Shown here: positions 1 to 9,993 of the stretch, one piece after another | Position numbering within the stretch: the first letter of the stretch is position 1 | Layout: each line of letters starts with the position of its first letter | From: Prevotella sp. | GTDB taxonomy: Bacteria > Bacteroidota > Bacteroidia > Bacteroidales > Bacteroidaceae | Direction of reading: 5' to 3' | DNA length: 64,000 nt | Assembly (NCBI GenBank): GCA_024680755.1 | Contig: JAILBT010000006.1 | Coordinates: forward strand, 1 to 64,000 | Made by a program: the position numbers and the translations under genes | The notes under the pieces: generated by a model | Told to the model about the DNA's origin: nothing | Databases searched by the model: none | What the model saw: only the letters and a program-made list of their open reading frames with translations

Positions 1-224
1 CAGAAACTCAAAAACTCAGAAACTCAGAAACTCAGAAACTCAGAAACTCAGAAACTCAGAAACTCAAAAACTCAGAAACTCAAAAACTCAGAAACTCAAA
101 AACTCAGAAACTCAAAAACTCAAAAACTCAGAAACTCAAAAACTCAGAAACTCAGAAACTCAGAAACTCAAAAACTCAGAAACTCAAAAACTCAGAAACT
201 CAAAAACTCAGAAACTCAAAAACT
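1..224. repeat. 28 tandem copies of an 8-bp unit CARAAACT (R=G/A), truncated by the window start
   Basis: Direct reading: 28 x 8 bp = 224 bp; units are only CAGAAACT or CAAAAACT. Confidence 0.97.
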
Positions 225-435
225 AAAAAAAATGCAACGCTCTCTTCTAAATAAAACTTAATTCTTTATCCCTTCTGGCCTGTAATACGGATTTTATGTC
301 TAATTTTGCCGCCCAAATCATACGTCGTCTTTTCACGCGGCTGTGACAAAGCATGGTGGAGCGGACGCGCGTACACAGTCCATCCGATTTTAAACTCTCA
401 ATTCTAAATTCTCAATTCCCAACTCTCAACTTTCA

Positions 436-2547
436 ATGTCCAACGTCAAGAGTCTGCTTCGACTGGCTGCCACAGCCGTCCTGCTCCTAATACCTTTCGT
501 ACAGTCGTGGGCCGTGCTTGAGGGCGACAACCTGGATGCCACCGTAGCCGCCCTGCGCCAGGAGCTGACGCAGCGCCACGAGGAGCTGCGCCTCCAGGCC
601 GACCGCCGCGTGCAGCAGCATAACGCCGTCTATCAGCAGCTGCTGGCCACCGTGCGTAAGGCCAATCAAAACGCCCTGATGCTCTATTCGCAGCAGGACG
701 ACTATATCTTCGACATCTTCTACGCCTGCCGCGAGGCCACGCGCCTCTACTACGATTTCGAGAAGCAGCAGCAGCCCTTCCGCCGACTGATCAGCAACAC
801 CAACACAGAGATAGCCAACTGCGACTCGCTGGTCAACGCCCTGAGCGGCATACCCAACGTGCTGCTAAGCAAGCAGGCACGCGCCGACCGCGACACCTGT
901 CTTGTCAAGGCACGCGGCATCAGGGCCATGCTGACCGACAACAACCGGCTGACCACCAAGTATATCGGCTACTATACCGCCACCGAGCGACAGCTGAGCG
1001 ACATGAACGCATACGCCCAGAAACGCTACGAGGAGATACAGACCAGCATCTTCCGCAATGGCGGCAGAAACTATTTCAGCATACTCTCGCAACTGCCCGA
1101 ACGACTGCAGCAGACCTGGCAGGCAATGCGCAAACACGGACTCGTCTTCATGGAGGGCGGACTGCTGGGGCAGTTCTTCTGGCTGATGCTCGTGGTGGTC
1201 GTCTCGCTGCTGCTCAGGGTGAAGCGCGAGCAGCTGCGCAGCGCACTCTTCATCTACATGCCCCTGCTGACGATGGGACTGGTCGTGATACTGTTTCGCA
1301 TAGTGCTCATACCCAACGAGCTGGTCAACCTTATCTTTCCGCCTATGCTGCTGGCAGCTGCCGTCTGGCAGTGGTGGTACATACAGCGCCACCGCAGCGG
1401 AGTGCCCACGCTCGACACACGCTATGCCTACTGCTCGCTCATCGTGTTCGCCGTGTCGGTGCTGTGCTCGTGGATAGGATACACCCTGTTCAGCGTGCAG
1501 CTCATCATCTGGTGGATGATGCAGCTCTCGTGCACGCTGACCATAACCTGCGCCGCCGACTGGCTGCGTATCTACAGCGAGCGAAAGCACCTCAGCGAAC
1601 GGCCCGTCACACGCACATGGTTCTTCCAGCTCGTGCGCACGGTGCTGCTGCCCATACTGAGCGTCTTCTCCGTATTGTTCAGCATCTGGTGGGCGGCCGA
1701 CGTGTTCAACCTGAGCGCTCTGTGCGTCAAGCTCTTCACCACCGACTTCATCGACATGCAGAACCTGAAGGTGTCGCTCATGAAGCTCTCCGTCGTCACA
1801 TGCAACTGGTTCGTCTTCGCATATATCGTCAGGACCACACTGGCCTTCATGCGGCTGCACTACCAGACCTCCGACCCTACCACCGCCGCCAGCCGCGAGG
1901 TGATGGGCAAGAACGTGGTGCAGGTGCTCGTGTGGGGCGTGTGGGCGCTGACGTCGCTCTCGCTGCTCAACATCAGCGTGGCGTGGCTCATGGCCATCTC
2001 CGGCGGACTGAGCACCGGCATTGGCTTTGCCTCGAAAGACATCATCGAGAATATATACTACGGCGCCACGCTCATGGCCGGACGCATCAAGGTGGGCGAC
2101 TGGATAGAAGTGGATGGCACGATGGGCCGCGTGGCCAGTATCAGCTACACGTCAACCGTCGTGGAGAGTCTCTATGGCGAGGTCATCACTTTCCAGAACG
2201 CACAGCTCTTCGCCAAAAACTACAAGAACCTGACCAAGAACCACGGCTATGTGCTGGCTGCCATACCCTTCGGCGTGGCCTACGGCACCAACCTCAAGCA
2301 GGTGCAGCAGGTGGTGGTCGATGCCGTCACTAAGCTGCGCCACCCTTGGTCTGACCTTGAGAAGCCCGTAAAGATAGTGGTGTCGGGCATGAACGACTCG
2401 AGCGTCGATTTCAAGCTCTACATCTGGAGCGATGCCGTCAAGCGCGTCTATGTCATCAGCGACGTCACGCGCTGCATCTACGACACCCTCTATGCCAACA
2501 ACATCAACATTCCGTTCCCGCAGCGCGACATACATATCATCAAGTGA
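436..2547 (+). CDS. MscS-family mechanosensitive ion channel protein with large N-terminal region
   Basis: Signal peptide, several TM segments, MscS core GGLSTGIGFASKDIIENIYYGATLMAGRIKVGDWIEVDGTMGRVASISYTSTVV. Confidence 0.9.
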   Translation: MSNVKSLLRLAATAVLLLIPFVQSWAVLEGDNLDATVAALRQELTQRHEELRLQADRRVQQHNAVYQQLLATVRKANQNALMLYSQQDDYIFDIFYACREATRLYYDFEKQQQPFRRLISNTNTEIANCDSLVNALSGIPNVLLSKQARADRDTCLVKARGIRAMLTDNNRLTTKYIGYYTATERQLSDMNAYAQKRYEEIQTSIFRNGGRNYFSILSQLPERLQQTWQAMRKHGLVFMEGGLLGQFFWLMLVVVVSLLLRVKREQLRSALFIYMPLLTMGLVVILFRIVLIPNELVNLIFPPMLLAAAVWQWWYIQRHRSGVPTLDTRYAYCSLIVFAVSVLCSWIGYTLFSVQLIIWWMMQLSCTLTITCAADWLRIYSERKHLSERPVTRTWFFQLVRTVLLPILSVFSVLFSIWWAADVFNLSALCVKLFTTDFIDMQNLKVSLMKLSVVTCNWFVFAYIVRTTLAFMRLHYQTSDPTTAASREVMGKNVVQVLVWGVWALTSLSLLNISVAWLMAISGGLSTGIGFASKDIIENIYYGATLMAGRIKVGDWIEVDGTMGRVASISYTSTVVESLYGEVITFQNAQLFAKNYKNLTKNHGYVLAAIPFGVAYGTNLKQVQQVVVDAVTKLRHPWSDLEKPVKIVVSGMNDSSVDFKLYIWSDAVKRVYVISDVTRCIYDTLYANNINIPFPQRDIHIIK

Positions 2548-2588
2548 GCCACGGCATCGCGTGCCCTGCCGCCTATAGACATCCATGC

Positions 2589-3041
2589 TTACACAAAGAG
2601 CCCTGCGCCATATACCAGGAGTATATAGCGCAGGGCTTTTCCTATGCTTATGCTGACCAGCGTGATAATCAGGTTGGCGCGCATCAGCCCCAGCGCCACC
2701 GATATGGCCGAGCCCAGCACAGGCAGGAAGGCGAAGAAGCCCATCCATGCTCCGCGCCCCTGCATGAAGCGCAGTGCCTTGTCCATCTGTTCGGGCTTGA
2801 CGTGCAGGTAGCGTTCTATCCACTCCGGACGTCCCATTCGGCCCACGCCGTAGTTGAACATCGACCCGAGAATGTTGCCCACGGTGGCATAGACCATCAG
2901 TTGCCACGCGTCGAGGCCGGCAGCCATCAGTGCCACCATTACGGCCTCGCTGGAGAAGGGGAACACGCTGCCGGCAATGAAAGCTGCCACCAGCATGCCC
3001 ACATATCCCCAGGCTGTCAGGAAGGCGATGAAGGCATCCAC
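2589..3041 (-). CDS. DedA/YqaA-like small membrane protein
   Basis: ORF 2589..3119; probable GTG start at 3041 (VDAFIAFLTAWGYVGMLVAAFIAGSVFPFSSEAVMVAL...). Confidence 0.7.
   Translation of the reverse strand: MDAFIAFLTAWGYVGMLVAAFIAGSVFPFSSEAVMVALMAAGLDAWQLMVYATVGNILGSMFNYGVGRMGRPEWIERYLHVKPEQMDKALRFMQGRGAWMGFFAFLPVLGSAISVALGLMRANLIITLVSISIGKALRYILLVYGAGLFV
2599..2640 (+). terminator. Rho-independent terminator of the MscS gene, overlapping the 3' end of the convergent gene
   Basis: Stem AGCCCTGCGC...GCGCAGGGCT (10 bp perfect, extended by CATATA/TATATA) followed by TTTT. Confidence 0.7.
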
Positions 3042-3652
3042 AGGCGCGAGGTTATCAGCGAGGCCACGGCCGTCAGGGGCAGCAGTGTTCCGGCATCGTC
3101 GGGCACGGCAGCACACCATAGCAGCAGCAGCCAGGGCAGTAAGGCAAACATCTGGAACACACGACGCACTCTCAGTCGGAAGTACTGACGCTCTCTGCGG
3201 TAGCGCGCCTCACACGAGGCAGCCCATGTCGCAGCCAGAGCCCAGGCCACCATCGTCACTATGTGCCCGTCGGCATATAGCGGCGGCCAGGGCGGCAGCA
3301 GCTCGCCGCTCAGCCATCGGGCGGCTTCACCCAGCCGGTTCTGCAGCAGCAGCCAGGGCAGCAGCAGCCAGGGCGGCGTGAGCAGCCCGAGCAGCGAGGC
3401 CACGAAGCTGCGCGCCGTCAGACTGACCAGCACGGTGGCCATCAGCAGCCACATCCACGGCAGCAGCCACAGCGCGCGGGGCCACAGCATAGCGGCAGCC
3501 GAGACAAGCAGGAATGACCAGAACACGCGTCCCACACGGCTACCGTCGTACGCGGTGGAGAGCAGCAGCGGCAGATGGCATATCAGCAGCGCCGAGGCTG
3601 CCGCCTGTTTTGCCAGCTCCGTCAGTGTGGAAAGCTCGAAGTCTATAGTCAT
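3017..3652 (-). CDS. Hypothetical integral membrane protein (W/L-rich)
   Basis: 211-aa ORF with several hydrophobic segments, upstream of and slightly overlapping the DedA-like gene. Confidence 0.6.
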   Translation of the reverse strand: MTIDFELSTLTELAKQAAASALLICHLPLLLSTAYDGSRVGRVFWSFLLVSAAAMLWPRALWLLPWMWLLMATVLVSLTARSFVASLLGLLTPPWLLLPWLLLQNRLGEAARWLSGELLPPWPPLYADGHIVTMVAWALAATWAASCEARYRRERQYFRLRVRRVFQMFALLPWLLLLWCAAVPDDAGTLLPLTAVASLITSRLWMPSSPS

Positions 3653-3698
3653 TCAGTTTTCTAACTTTACATTTTCTCGACTCTCAACTCCCAACTCG

Positions 3699-5036
3699 CT
3701 ATAGGTCAGCGCCTATGTCACGGCGGAAGTATCGTCCCTCAAACTGTATCTTCGCGGCCTCGGTGAACGAGCGACGCAGAGCCTCTTCCTTATCTTGTCC
3801 GTAGCTGCTCACGGCAATGACGCGTCCGCCGGCTGTCAGCAGTCGGCCCTCGGCGTCGGTGGTCGTGCCGGCGTGGAACACCACGCTGTCCTCCACCTGC
3901 TCCGTTCCGGTGATGACGAAGCCCTTCTCATAGTGTTGCGGATAGCCACCGCTGACCAGCATGACGCACACGGCGGCCCGCTCGTCTTGTTCCACGCTCC
4001 GCTTGTCCAGGTCGCCGTGGGCCACACCGTCTAACAGCTCCACCAGGTCGCTCTTCAGTCGCAGCATGACGGTCTCTGTCTCGGGGTCGCCCATGCGGCA
4101 GTTGTATTCTATCACCTTCGGCTGCCCCTCGACGTTGATCAGACCGAAGAAGATAAAGCCCTTATACACCAGTCCCTCGGCACGCAGGCCCTCGACGGTG
4201 GGGCGCACTATCTGGTCCTCCACCCGGCGCATCCACTCAGTGGTGGCGAATGGCACGGGCGACACGCTGCCCATGCCTCCGGTGTTCAGTCCGGTGTCGT
4301 GCTCGCCTATGCGCTTATAGTCTTTGGCCTCGGGCAGTATCTTGTAGTGTGTGCCGTCGGTCAGGGCGAACACCGAACATTCCGTTCCGCTCATAAACTC
4401 CTCTATCACCACCCGTGCCGAGGCCTGTCCGAACATTCCGTCCAGCATCTGGCGCAGTTCGCGCTTGGCCTCATCCAGGCTATCGACAATCAGCACGCCC
4501 TTGCCGGCGCAGAGGCCGTCGGCCTTCAGCACGTATGGCGGCTGCAGCGTGTCGAGAAAGTCGAGCCCCTCGCGCAGCGTGTCGGCGGTGAAGGTCTGAT
4601 AGCGTGCCGTGGGTATATGGTGTCGCTGCATGAAGGCTTTGGCAAAGTCTTTCGAGCCCTCCAGCTGTGCTCCGGCTTTCGACGGTCCTATGACGGGGAT
4701 ATGCTCTGTCCGCGGGTCGGCCAGGAAGTCGTCGTAGATGCCCTTGACCAGCGGGTCCTCGGGTCCCACCACGACCATGTCCACCTGCTCGTCGGCACAG
4801 AACTGCTTCAGGGCCTCAAAGTCGTCGGCCCGCAGGGGCACGTTCTCCACGGCGCAGAAGCTGCGGCCGTCGGTCTGCCGCCCGCGGCCTATCATGGCCG
4901 TGCCGGCATTGCCGGGAGCAACAAACAGTTTGCCCACAAGCGGGCTCTGCGCTATCTTCCACGCCAGGGCGTGTTCGCGGCCGCCGCTGCCCAAGAGCAA
5001 CAGACGCTTCTGCCTAATCAGTTCCATTGGGTTCAT
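3699..5036 (-). CDS. purD: Phosphoribosylamine--glycine ligase
   Basis: [39 protein letters not shown]-grasp core; ORF track begins at 5168 but [11 protein letters not shown] at 5036 is the likely start. Confidence 0.95.
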   Translation of the reverse strand: MNPMELIRQKRLLLLGSGGREHALAWKIAQSPLVGKLFVAPGNAGTAMIGRGRQTDGRSFCAVENVPLRADDFEALKQFCADEQVDMVVVGPEDPLVKGIYDDFLADPRTEHIPVIGPSKAGAQLEGSKDFAKAFMQRHHIPTARYQTFTADTLREGLDFLDTLQPPYVLKADGLCAGKGVLIVDSLDEAKRELRQMLDGMFGQASARVVIEEFMSGTECSVFALTDGTHYKILPEAKDYKRIGEHDTGLNTGGMGSVSPVPFATTEWMRRVEDQIVRPTVEGLRAEGLVYKGFIFFGLINVEGQPKVIEYNCRMGDPETETVMLRLKSDLVELLDGVAHGDLDKRSVEQDERAAVCVMLVSGGYPQHYEKGFVITGTEQVEDSVVFHAGTTTDAEGRLLTAGGRVIAVSSYGQDKEEALRRSFTEAAKIQFEGRYFRRDIGADL

Positions 5037-5112
5037 CACGTATGTTTTTTCTGATATGGGTTTGTATTCGGGCCAGGTCAGTCGGTACATGTCTGTAAGT
5101 TGTTGTTCGGCT

Positions 5113-5143
5113 GGCAAAATTAGTGTTTTTTTTGCAAACGGCA
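5113..5143 (-). promoter_or_regulatory. Bacteroidetes-type promoter for purD (TTTG-N19-TAATTTTG)
   Basis: Minus strand: CTTTG + 19 nt + TAATTTTGC upstream of purD. Confidence 0.7.
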
Positions 5144-5205
5144 AAGAAAACTGTACGAATAAAACCATACATAAGTGTTAATTGGATATAAACTGAAGCC
5201 TTTTT

Positions 5206-5237
5206 TTTGTCGTTTACTGATTTTTCCGTAATTTTGC
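5206..5237 (+). promoter_or_regulatory. Bacteroidetes-type promoter for ilvE (TTTG-N19-TAATTTTGC)
   Basis: TTTG at 5206-5209, TAATTTTGC at 5229-5237. Confidence 0.7.
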
Positions 5238-5317
5238 GCGCACAAATGCGGCTAAGACCAGTGGTGACATAGCCCGACGACTACACATTAATATTATATA
5301 TATAACAAAGACTGACC

Positions 5318-6340
5318 ATGAAGAATCTTGACTGGGGAAACCTCTCTTTCGGCTACATGCCCACCGACTACAACGTTCGCTGCTACTACCGCAACGGTCA
5401 GTGGGGCGAGGTGGAAGTGTGTTCCGACGAATACCTGAAGCTGCACATGGCTGCCACGTCGCTCCATTATGGGCAGGAAGCCTTTGAGGGTCTGAAGGCC
5501 TACCGCTGTCCCGACGGCAAGGTGCGTGTGTTCCGCATGGAAGAGAACGCGGCCCGCCTGCAATCGACATGCCGCGGCATACTGATGCCCGAGGTGCCCA
5601 CCGAGCTGTTTTGCGAGATGGTGCGCAAGGTGGTGCGGCTCAACCAGGAGTGGATACCGACCTACGAGAGCGGTGCCACGCTCTATATACGTCCGCTGCT
5701 GATAGGCACCAGCGCCCAGGTGGGCGTTCACCCTGCCAAGGAGTATCTCTTCCTCATCTTCGTCACGCCCGTGGGCCCATACTTCAAGGGCGGCTTCGCC
5801 ACCAATCCCTACGTCATCATACGCGACCACGACCGCTCGGCCCCACTCGGCACGGGCATCTACAAGGTGGGCGGCAACTATGCCGCGTCGCTCCTGGCCA
5901 ACAAGAAAGCGCACGACCTGGGATATGCCTGCGAGTTCTACCTCGATGCCAAGGAGAAGAAATACATCGACGAGTGTGGCGCAGCCAATTTCTTCGGTAT
6001 CAAGGACAACACCTACGTCACGCCCGAATCGACCTCCATCCTGCCCAGCATAACCAACAAGAGCCTTATGCAGGTGGCTGCCGACCTGGGCCTGAAGGTG
6101 GAGCGCCGCCCCATACCCGAGGAAGAGCTCAGCACCTTTGACGAGGCCGGTGCCTGCGGCACGGCCGCCGTCATCTCGCCCATCTCGCGCATCGACGACG
6201 TGGAGACAGGCAAGAGCTACGTCTTCTCCGAGGACGGGCAGCCCGGACCCATCTCGCGCAAGCTCTACGACACCCTGCGCGGCATACAGTATGGCACGGT
6301 GGAAGACCGTCACGGCTGGACCACCGTCGTGATAGACTGA
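5318..6340 (+). CDS. ilvE: Branched-chain amino acid aminotransferase
   Basis: Fold-type IV PLP enzyme: HYGQEAFEGLKAYR, GTGIYKVGGNYAASLLANKKA, ECGAANFFGIK. Confidence 0.95.
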   Translation: MKNLDWGNLSFGYMPTDYNVRCYYRNGQWGEVEVCSDEYLKLHMAATSLHYGQEAFEGLKAYRCPDGKVRVFRMEENAARLQSTCRGILMPEVPTELFCEMVRKVVRLNQEWIPTYESGATLYIRPLLIGTSAQVGVHPAKEYLFLIFVTPVGPYFKGGFATNPYVIIRDHDRSAPLGTGIYKVGGNYAASLLANKKAHDLGYACEFYLDAKEKKYIDECGAANFFGIKDNTYVTPESTSILPSITNKSLMQVAADLGLKVERRPIPEEELSTFDEAGACGTAAVISPISRIDDVETGKSYVFSEDGQPGPISRKLYDTLRGIQYGTVEDRHGWTTVVID

Positions 6341-6359
6341 CAGACAGGCCGCCACGACG

Positions 6360-6572
6360 ATGAACTACGGCGAAAGGGTCTTCTACTACCTGCTGCACGC
6401 GCTGCTTTTCGGCGGGACATGGTTTCTGCTGGACCTGCTCTTCGGCTGGATCTTCGGCGGCGAGCCACAGAGCCTCGGCAGCCGCAGTGCTCAGGCCGCC
6501 ATGTTCGGGCTGCTCATGACGCTCTACTCTATCTGTAGCGACGCATGGCGCGACAGGAAGAAAAGACAATAA
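6360..6572 (+). CDS. Small hypothetical membrane protein
   Basis: 70-aa ORF with two hydrophobic segments between ilvE and trmB. Confidence 0.55.
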   Translation: MNYGERVFYYLLHALLFGGTWFLLDLLFGWIFGGEPQSLGSRSAQAAMFGLLMTLYSICSDAWRDRKKRQ

Positions 6573-6589
6573 GAAGAAAAAAGGACACT

Positions 6590-7366
6590 ATGGGCAAAGG
6601 CAAACTGGCAAAATTCGCCGACATGGCAACATACGACAACGTGTTCCAGTACCCCTACTCGGTGGTGGATGATATGCCGTTCGACATGCAGGGTCATTGG
6701 CACGAGCAGTATTTCCACAACCAGAACCCGATAGTGGTGGAGCTGGGCTGCGGCCGCGGCGAATACACAGTGGAGCTGGCTCGGCTCTATCCCGACAGGA
6801 ACTTCATCGGCGTGGACATCAAGGGTGCACGCATGTGGACCGGTGCCACGCAGGCGCTGCGCGACGGGCTGACGAACGTGGCCTTCCTGCGCACCAGCAT
6901 CGAGATTATCGACCGCTTCTTCTCGCCCGGCGAGGTCAGCCAGATATGGCTCACCTTCAGCGACCCGCAGATGAAGAACCCGCGCAAGCGCCTCACCTCC
7001 ACCTTCTTCATGGAAAGGTACCGCAAGATCCTGACCGACGGCGGAACCATACACCTGAAGACCGACTCAAACTTCCTCTACACCTACACGCGACTGATGG
7101 TCGAGCGCAACGCGCTGCCCCTGCTCTGCTCCACAGCCGACCTCTACGGCCCCGAGCCGCCACAGGCGGGACAGCCTGCCCCAGAGCTGCTCAGCATACA
7201 GACATACTACGAACAGATGTGGCGGGGGCGGGGCATCAGCATCAAGTACCTCTCATGGCAACTGCCAGCCGAGGGAGCCTTGGAGGAACCCGACGTGGAG
7301 ATAGAACTGGACAGCTACCGCTCGTACCACCGCGACAAACGCAGCCCGAAAGAGACGGGAAAGTGA
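6590..7366 (+). CDS. trmB: tRNA (guanine-N7-)-methyltransferase
   Basis: [52 protein letters not shown]; start taken as MGKGKLAKF at 6590. Confidence 0.9.
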   Translation: MGKGKLAKFADMATYDNVFQYPYSVVDDMPFDMQGHWHEQYFHNQNPIVVELGCGRGEYTVELARLYPDRNFIGVDIKGARMWTGATQALRDGLTNVAFLRTSIEIIDRFFSPGEVSQIWLTFSDPQMKNPRKRLTSTFFMERYRKILTDGGTIHLKTDSNFLYTYTRLMVERNALPLLCSTADLYGPEPPQAGQPAPELLSIQTYYEQMWRGRGISIKYLSWQLPAEGALEEPDVEIELDSYRSYHRDKRSPKETGK

Positions 7367-7375
7367 GGGGGAGAT

Positions 7376-7459
7376 GAAAGATTAAAGATTAAAGATGAAA
7401 GATGAAAGATGAAAGATGAAAGATTAAAGATTAAAGATTAAAGATGAAAGATGAAAGAT
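7376..7459. repeat. 12 tandem copies of a 7-bp unit KAAAGAT (K=G/T)
   Basis: Direct reading: 84 bp, unit order G T T G G G G T T T G G at position 1. Confidence 0.95.
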
Positions 7460-7525
7460 TAAAATTTCGCCATATCGAACAAGACAAAAGACATCACTAA
7501 AACGATAACACACACACAAAAAGCA

Positions 7526-9163
7526 ATGGAGAAAAGTGCACTACAGCAGGCCCGTGCGGCCTACCAGCCCAAGCTTCCGCTCGGCCTTCAGGGCGACGTG
7601 AAGCTGATCGAAGGTGCTCCCACCGAGAGCGTTGACAACCAGGAGGACATCAAGAAGCTGTTCCCCAACACCTACGGCATGCCCCTCGTGGAGTTTGCCA
7701 AGGGCGAACCGCGCCAGCACGCCACGTTCAACGTGGGCGTCATCCTCAGCGGCGGACAGGCCCCCGGCGGCCACAACGTCATCACCGGACTGTTTGACAC
7801 CCTGAAGAAGCTCAACCCCGAGAACCGTCTCTACGGCTTCATCCTCGGCCCCGGCGGACTGGTGGACCACAACTATATGGAGCTGACCAAGACCGTCATC
7901 GACCAGTATCGCAACACCGGCGGCTTCGACATGATAGGCTCCGGCCGCACCAAACTGGAGAAGGTGGAGCAGTTTGAGAAGGGACTGGAGATTATCCGCC
8001 AGCTCGACATCAAGGCCATCGTCATCATCGGCGGCGACGACTCGAACACCAACGCCTGCGTGCTGGCCGAATACTATGCCGCCAAGAAGTATGGCGTGCA
8101 GGTCATCGGCTGCCCCAAGACCATCGACGGCGACCTGAAGAACGACCAGATAGAGACATCGTTCGGCTTCGACACAGCCTGCAAGACCTACTCGGAGCTG
8201 ATAGGCAACATCGAGCGCGACTGCAACTCGGCCCGCAAGTACTGGCACTTCATCAAGGTGATGGGACGCTCGGCCTCGCACATCGCACTGGAGTGTGCCC
8301 TGCAGACCCAGCCCAACGTGTGTCTCGTCTCTGAGGAGGTAGAGAAGAACGAGCTCACGCTCGACGACGTCGTGGAATACATAGCCTCGGCCGTGGCACG
8401 CCGCGCCGAAGACGGCAACAACTTCGGCACCGTCATCATACCCGAGGGACTCATCGAGTTCATACCGGCCATCAAGAAGCTCATTGCCGAGCTGAACGAC
8501 ATACTGGCCACACCCGAGGCACAGGAACTGGCACGCAACGAGCAGATCGACTATGTGAAGCAGCAGCTGACAGACGAGAACCTGGCCGTGTTCAACTCGC
8601 TGCCCACCAACGTGGCACGCCAGCTGGCTCTCGACCGCGACCCCCACGGCAACGTGCAGGTGAGCCTCATCGAGACCGAGAAGCTGCTCTCGTCGATGGT
8701 GGCCACCAAGCTGGAGCGCTGGCGCAAGACGGGCCTCTACAACGGCAAGTTCGCCACACAGCACCACTTCTTCGGCTACGAGGGACGCTGCGCCGCACCG
8801 TCGAACTTCGATGCCGACTACTGCTACGCCCTCGGCGCAAGCGCCGCACAGCTCATCGACAACGGCAAGACGGGCTATATGGCCATAGTCAAGAACACCA
8901 CCGCACCGGCTGCCGAGTGGAAAGCCGGAGGCGTGCCCATCACGATGATGATGAACATGGAGCGCCGCGCCGGACTGATGAAGCCCGTCATACGCAAGGC
9001 CCTGGTAGAGCTCGACGGCAAGCCCTTCAAGACCTTCGCTGCCAACCGCGCCGAATGGGCACGACAGACGGCATACGTCTATCCCGGACCGATACAGTAC
9101 TGGGGGCCCACCGAGGTGTGCGACCAGCCCACGAAGACGCTCGAACTGGAACAGCAGAAATAA
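7526..9163 (+). CDS. pfp: Diphosphate--fructose-6-phosphate 1-phosphotransferase
   Basis: [72 protein letters not shown]. Confidence 0.95.
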   Translation: MEKSALQQARAAYQPKLPLGLQGDVKLIEGAPTESVDNQEDIKKLFPNTYGMPLVEFAKGEPRQHATFNVGVILSGGQAPGGHNVITGLFDTLKKLNPENRLYGFILGPGGLVDHNYMELTKTVIDQYRNTGGFDMIGSGRTKLEKVEQFEKGLEIIRQLDIKAIVIIGGDDSNTNACVLAEYYAAKKYGVQVIGCPKTIDGDLKNDQIETSFGFDTACKTYSELIGNIERDCNSARKYWHFIKVMGRSASHIALECALQTQPNVCLVSEEVEKNELTLDDVVEYIASAVARRAEDGNNFGTVIIPEGLIEFIPAIKKLIAELNDILATPEAQELARNEQIDYVKQQLTDENLAVFNSLPTNVARQLALDRDPHGNVQVSLIETEKLLSSMVATKLERWRKTGLYNGKFATQHHFFGYEGRCAAPSNFDADYCYALGASAAQLIDNGKTGYMAIVKNTTAPAAEWKAGGVPITMMMNMERRAGLMKPVIRKALVELDGKPFKTFAANRAEWARQTAYVYPGPIQYWGPTEVCDQPTKTLELEQQK

Positions 9164-9200
9164 CACACCATCACCTTTTCTTTTTTTAACCTTAACGACT

Positions 9201-9608
9201 ATGACTTACAAAGTGATTGACATCGAGGGCGTAGGCGAGGTCTATGCCCAGAAGCTTGAGACCATCGGCATCATCAAGGCGTCTGACCTGCTCGACACCT
9301 GCGCCACACCCAAGGGCCGCAAGGACCTGGCCGAGCATACGGGCATCAGCGACAAGCTCATCCTGCGCTGGACCAACCACGCCGACCTGTTCCGCGTGGC
9401 CGGCGTCGGACCGCAGTTTGCCGAGCTGCTCGAGGCCGCCGGCGTCGATACCGTCAAAGAGTTCCGCCACCGCGTGGCCGAGAACCTGGTGCCTAAGATG
9501 GAGGAGGCCAACGAGCAGCGCAAGCTCGTGCGCCGCGTGCCGTCGGTCAAGGAGGTGCAGAAGATGATCGACCAGGCCAAGGAGCTGGAACCCAAGGTGA
9601 GCTACTGA
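9201..9608 (+). CDS. DUF4332-like helix-hairpin-helix protein
   Basis: YKVIDIEGVGEVYAQKLETIGIIKASDLLDTCATPKGRKDLAEHTGIS. Confidence 0.75.
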   Translation: MTYKVIDIEGVGEVYAQKLETIGIIKASDLLDTCATPKGRKDLAEHTGISDKLILRWTNHADLFRVAGVGPQFAELLEAAGVDTVKEFRHRVAENLVPKMEEANEQRKLVRRVPSVKEVQKMIDQAKELEPKVSY

Positions 9609-9660
9609 CCCGCGCGGCACCTGCACACCATCAGCTCAAGCATACTAATCGACAACCGCC

Positions 9661-9700
9661 TGTGGCGGACGCGCAACGGCGCGTCCGCCACACTTGTTTT
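9661..9700 (+). terminator. Rho-independent terminator
   Basis: Perfect 14-bp stem TGTGGCGGACGCGC-AACG-GCGCGTCCGCCACA followed by CTTGTTTT. Confidence 0.85.
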
Positions 9701-9775
9701 GCAGTGCACCAGTAGGAGGCAACAGCTGTGATTCCTGCTTCTATATAACTAATGGTTATTTCATCGCTTTGCACT

Positions 9776-9802
9776 GGTACGCGGGTGTCTCACCTGCGTA
9801 CC
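9776..9802. other. Inverted repeat (12-bp arms, 11/12 match)
   Basis: GGTACGCGGGTG-TCT-CACCTGCGTACC upstream of the fimbrial operon promoter. Confidence 0.7.
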
Positions 9803-9937
9803 GGTAGTTGGCTGCAAAGTAAAAATATGCAGTAGGGACGTGTCGCGTCCCTAAAAAAACAACGAGTGTCGCTAACGCACAGCCCTTGACCCAAGTCAAT
9901 AATGTGATAAATATGTACAAAAATATACAACGAAAAC

Positions 9938-9970
9938 TTTGACCATATCTAAAATTTAAGATAAATTTGC
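9938..9970 (+). promoter_or_regulatory. Candidate promoter of the fimbrial/giant-protein locus
   Basis: TTTG (9938-9941) - N20 - TAAATTTGC (9962-9970), 24 bp before the ATG at 9994. Confidence 0.65.
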
Positions 9971-9993
9971 AAATTACTAAGTTTGACTGACGG

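Noticed and set aside
865-1860. 331-aa minus-strand ORF within the MscS gene
   Set aside because: Antisense artefact; the plus frame carries the MscS core motif.
3122-3376. cagcagcagccagggc triplicates as an intergenic repeat
   Set aside because: Falls inside the minus-strand membrane protein and encodes PWLLL-type hydrophobic segments, so explained by coding.
5037-5168. N-terminal extension of purD in the ORF track
   Set aside because: Overlaps the predicted promoter; conserved PurD N-terminus begins just after MNPMELIRQ.
9834-9859. AGGGACG-TGTCG-CGTCCCT hairpin followed by A-run as a terminator
   Set aside because: On the plus strand it is followed by A, not T; on the minus strand the T-run precedes the hairpin. 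Could be a dispersed inverted repeat instead.
9700-9990. tRNA or small RNA gene in the spacer before the fimbrial locus
   Set aside because: No cloverleaf or recognisable ncRNA consensus seen; only two simple inverted repeats.
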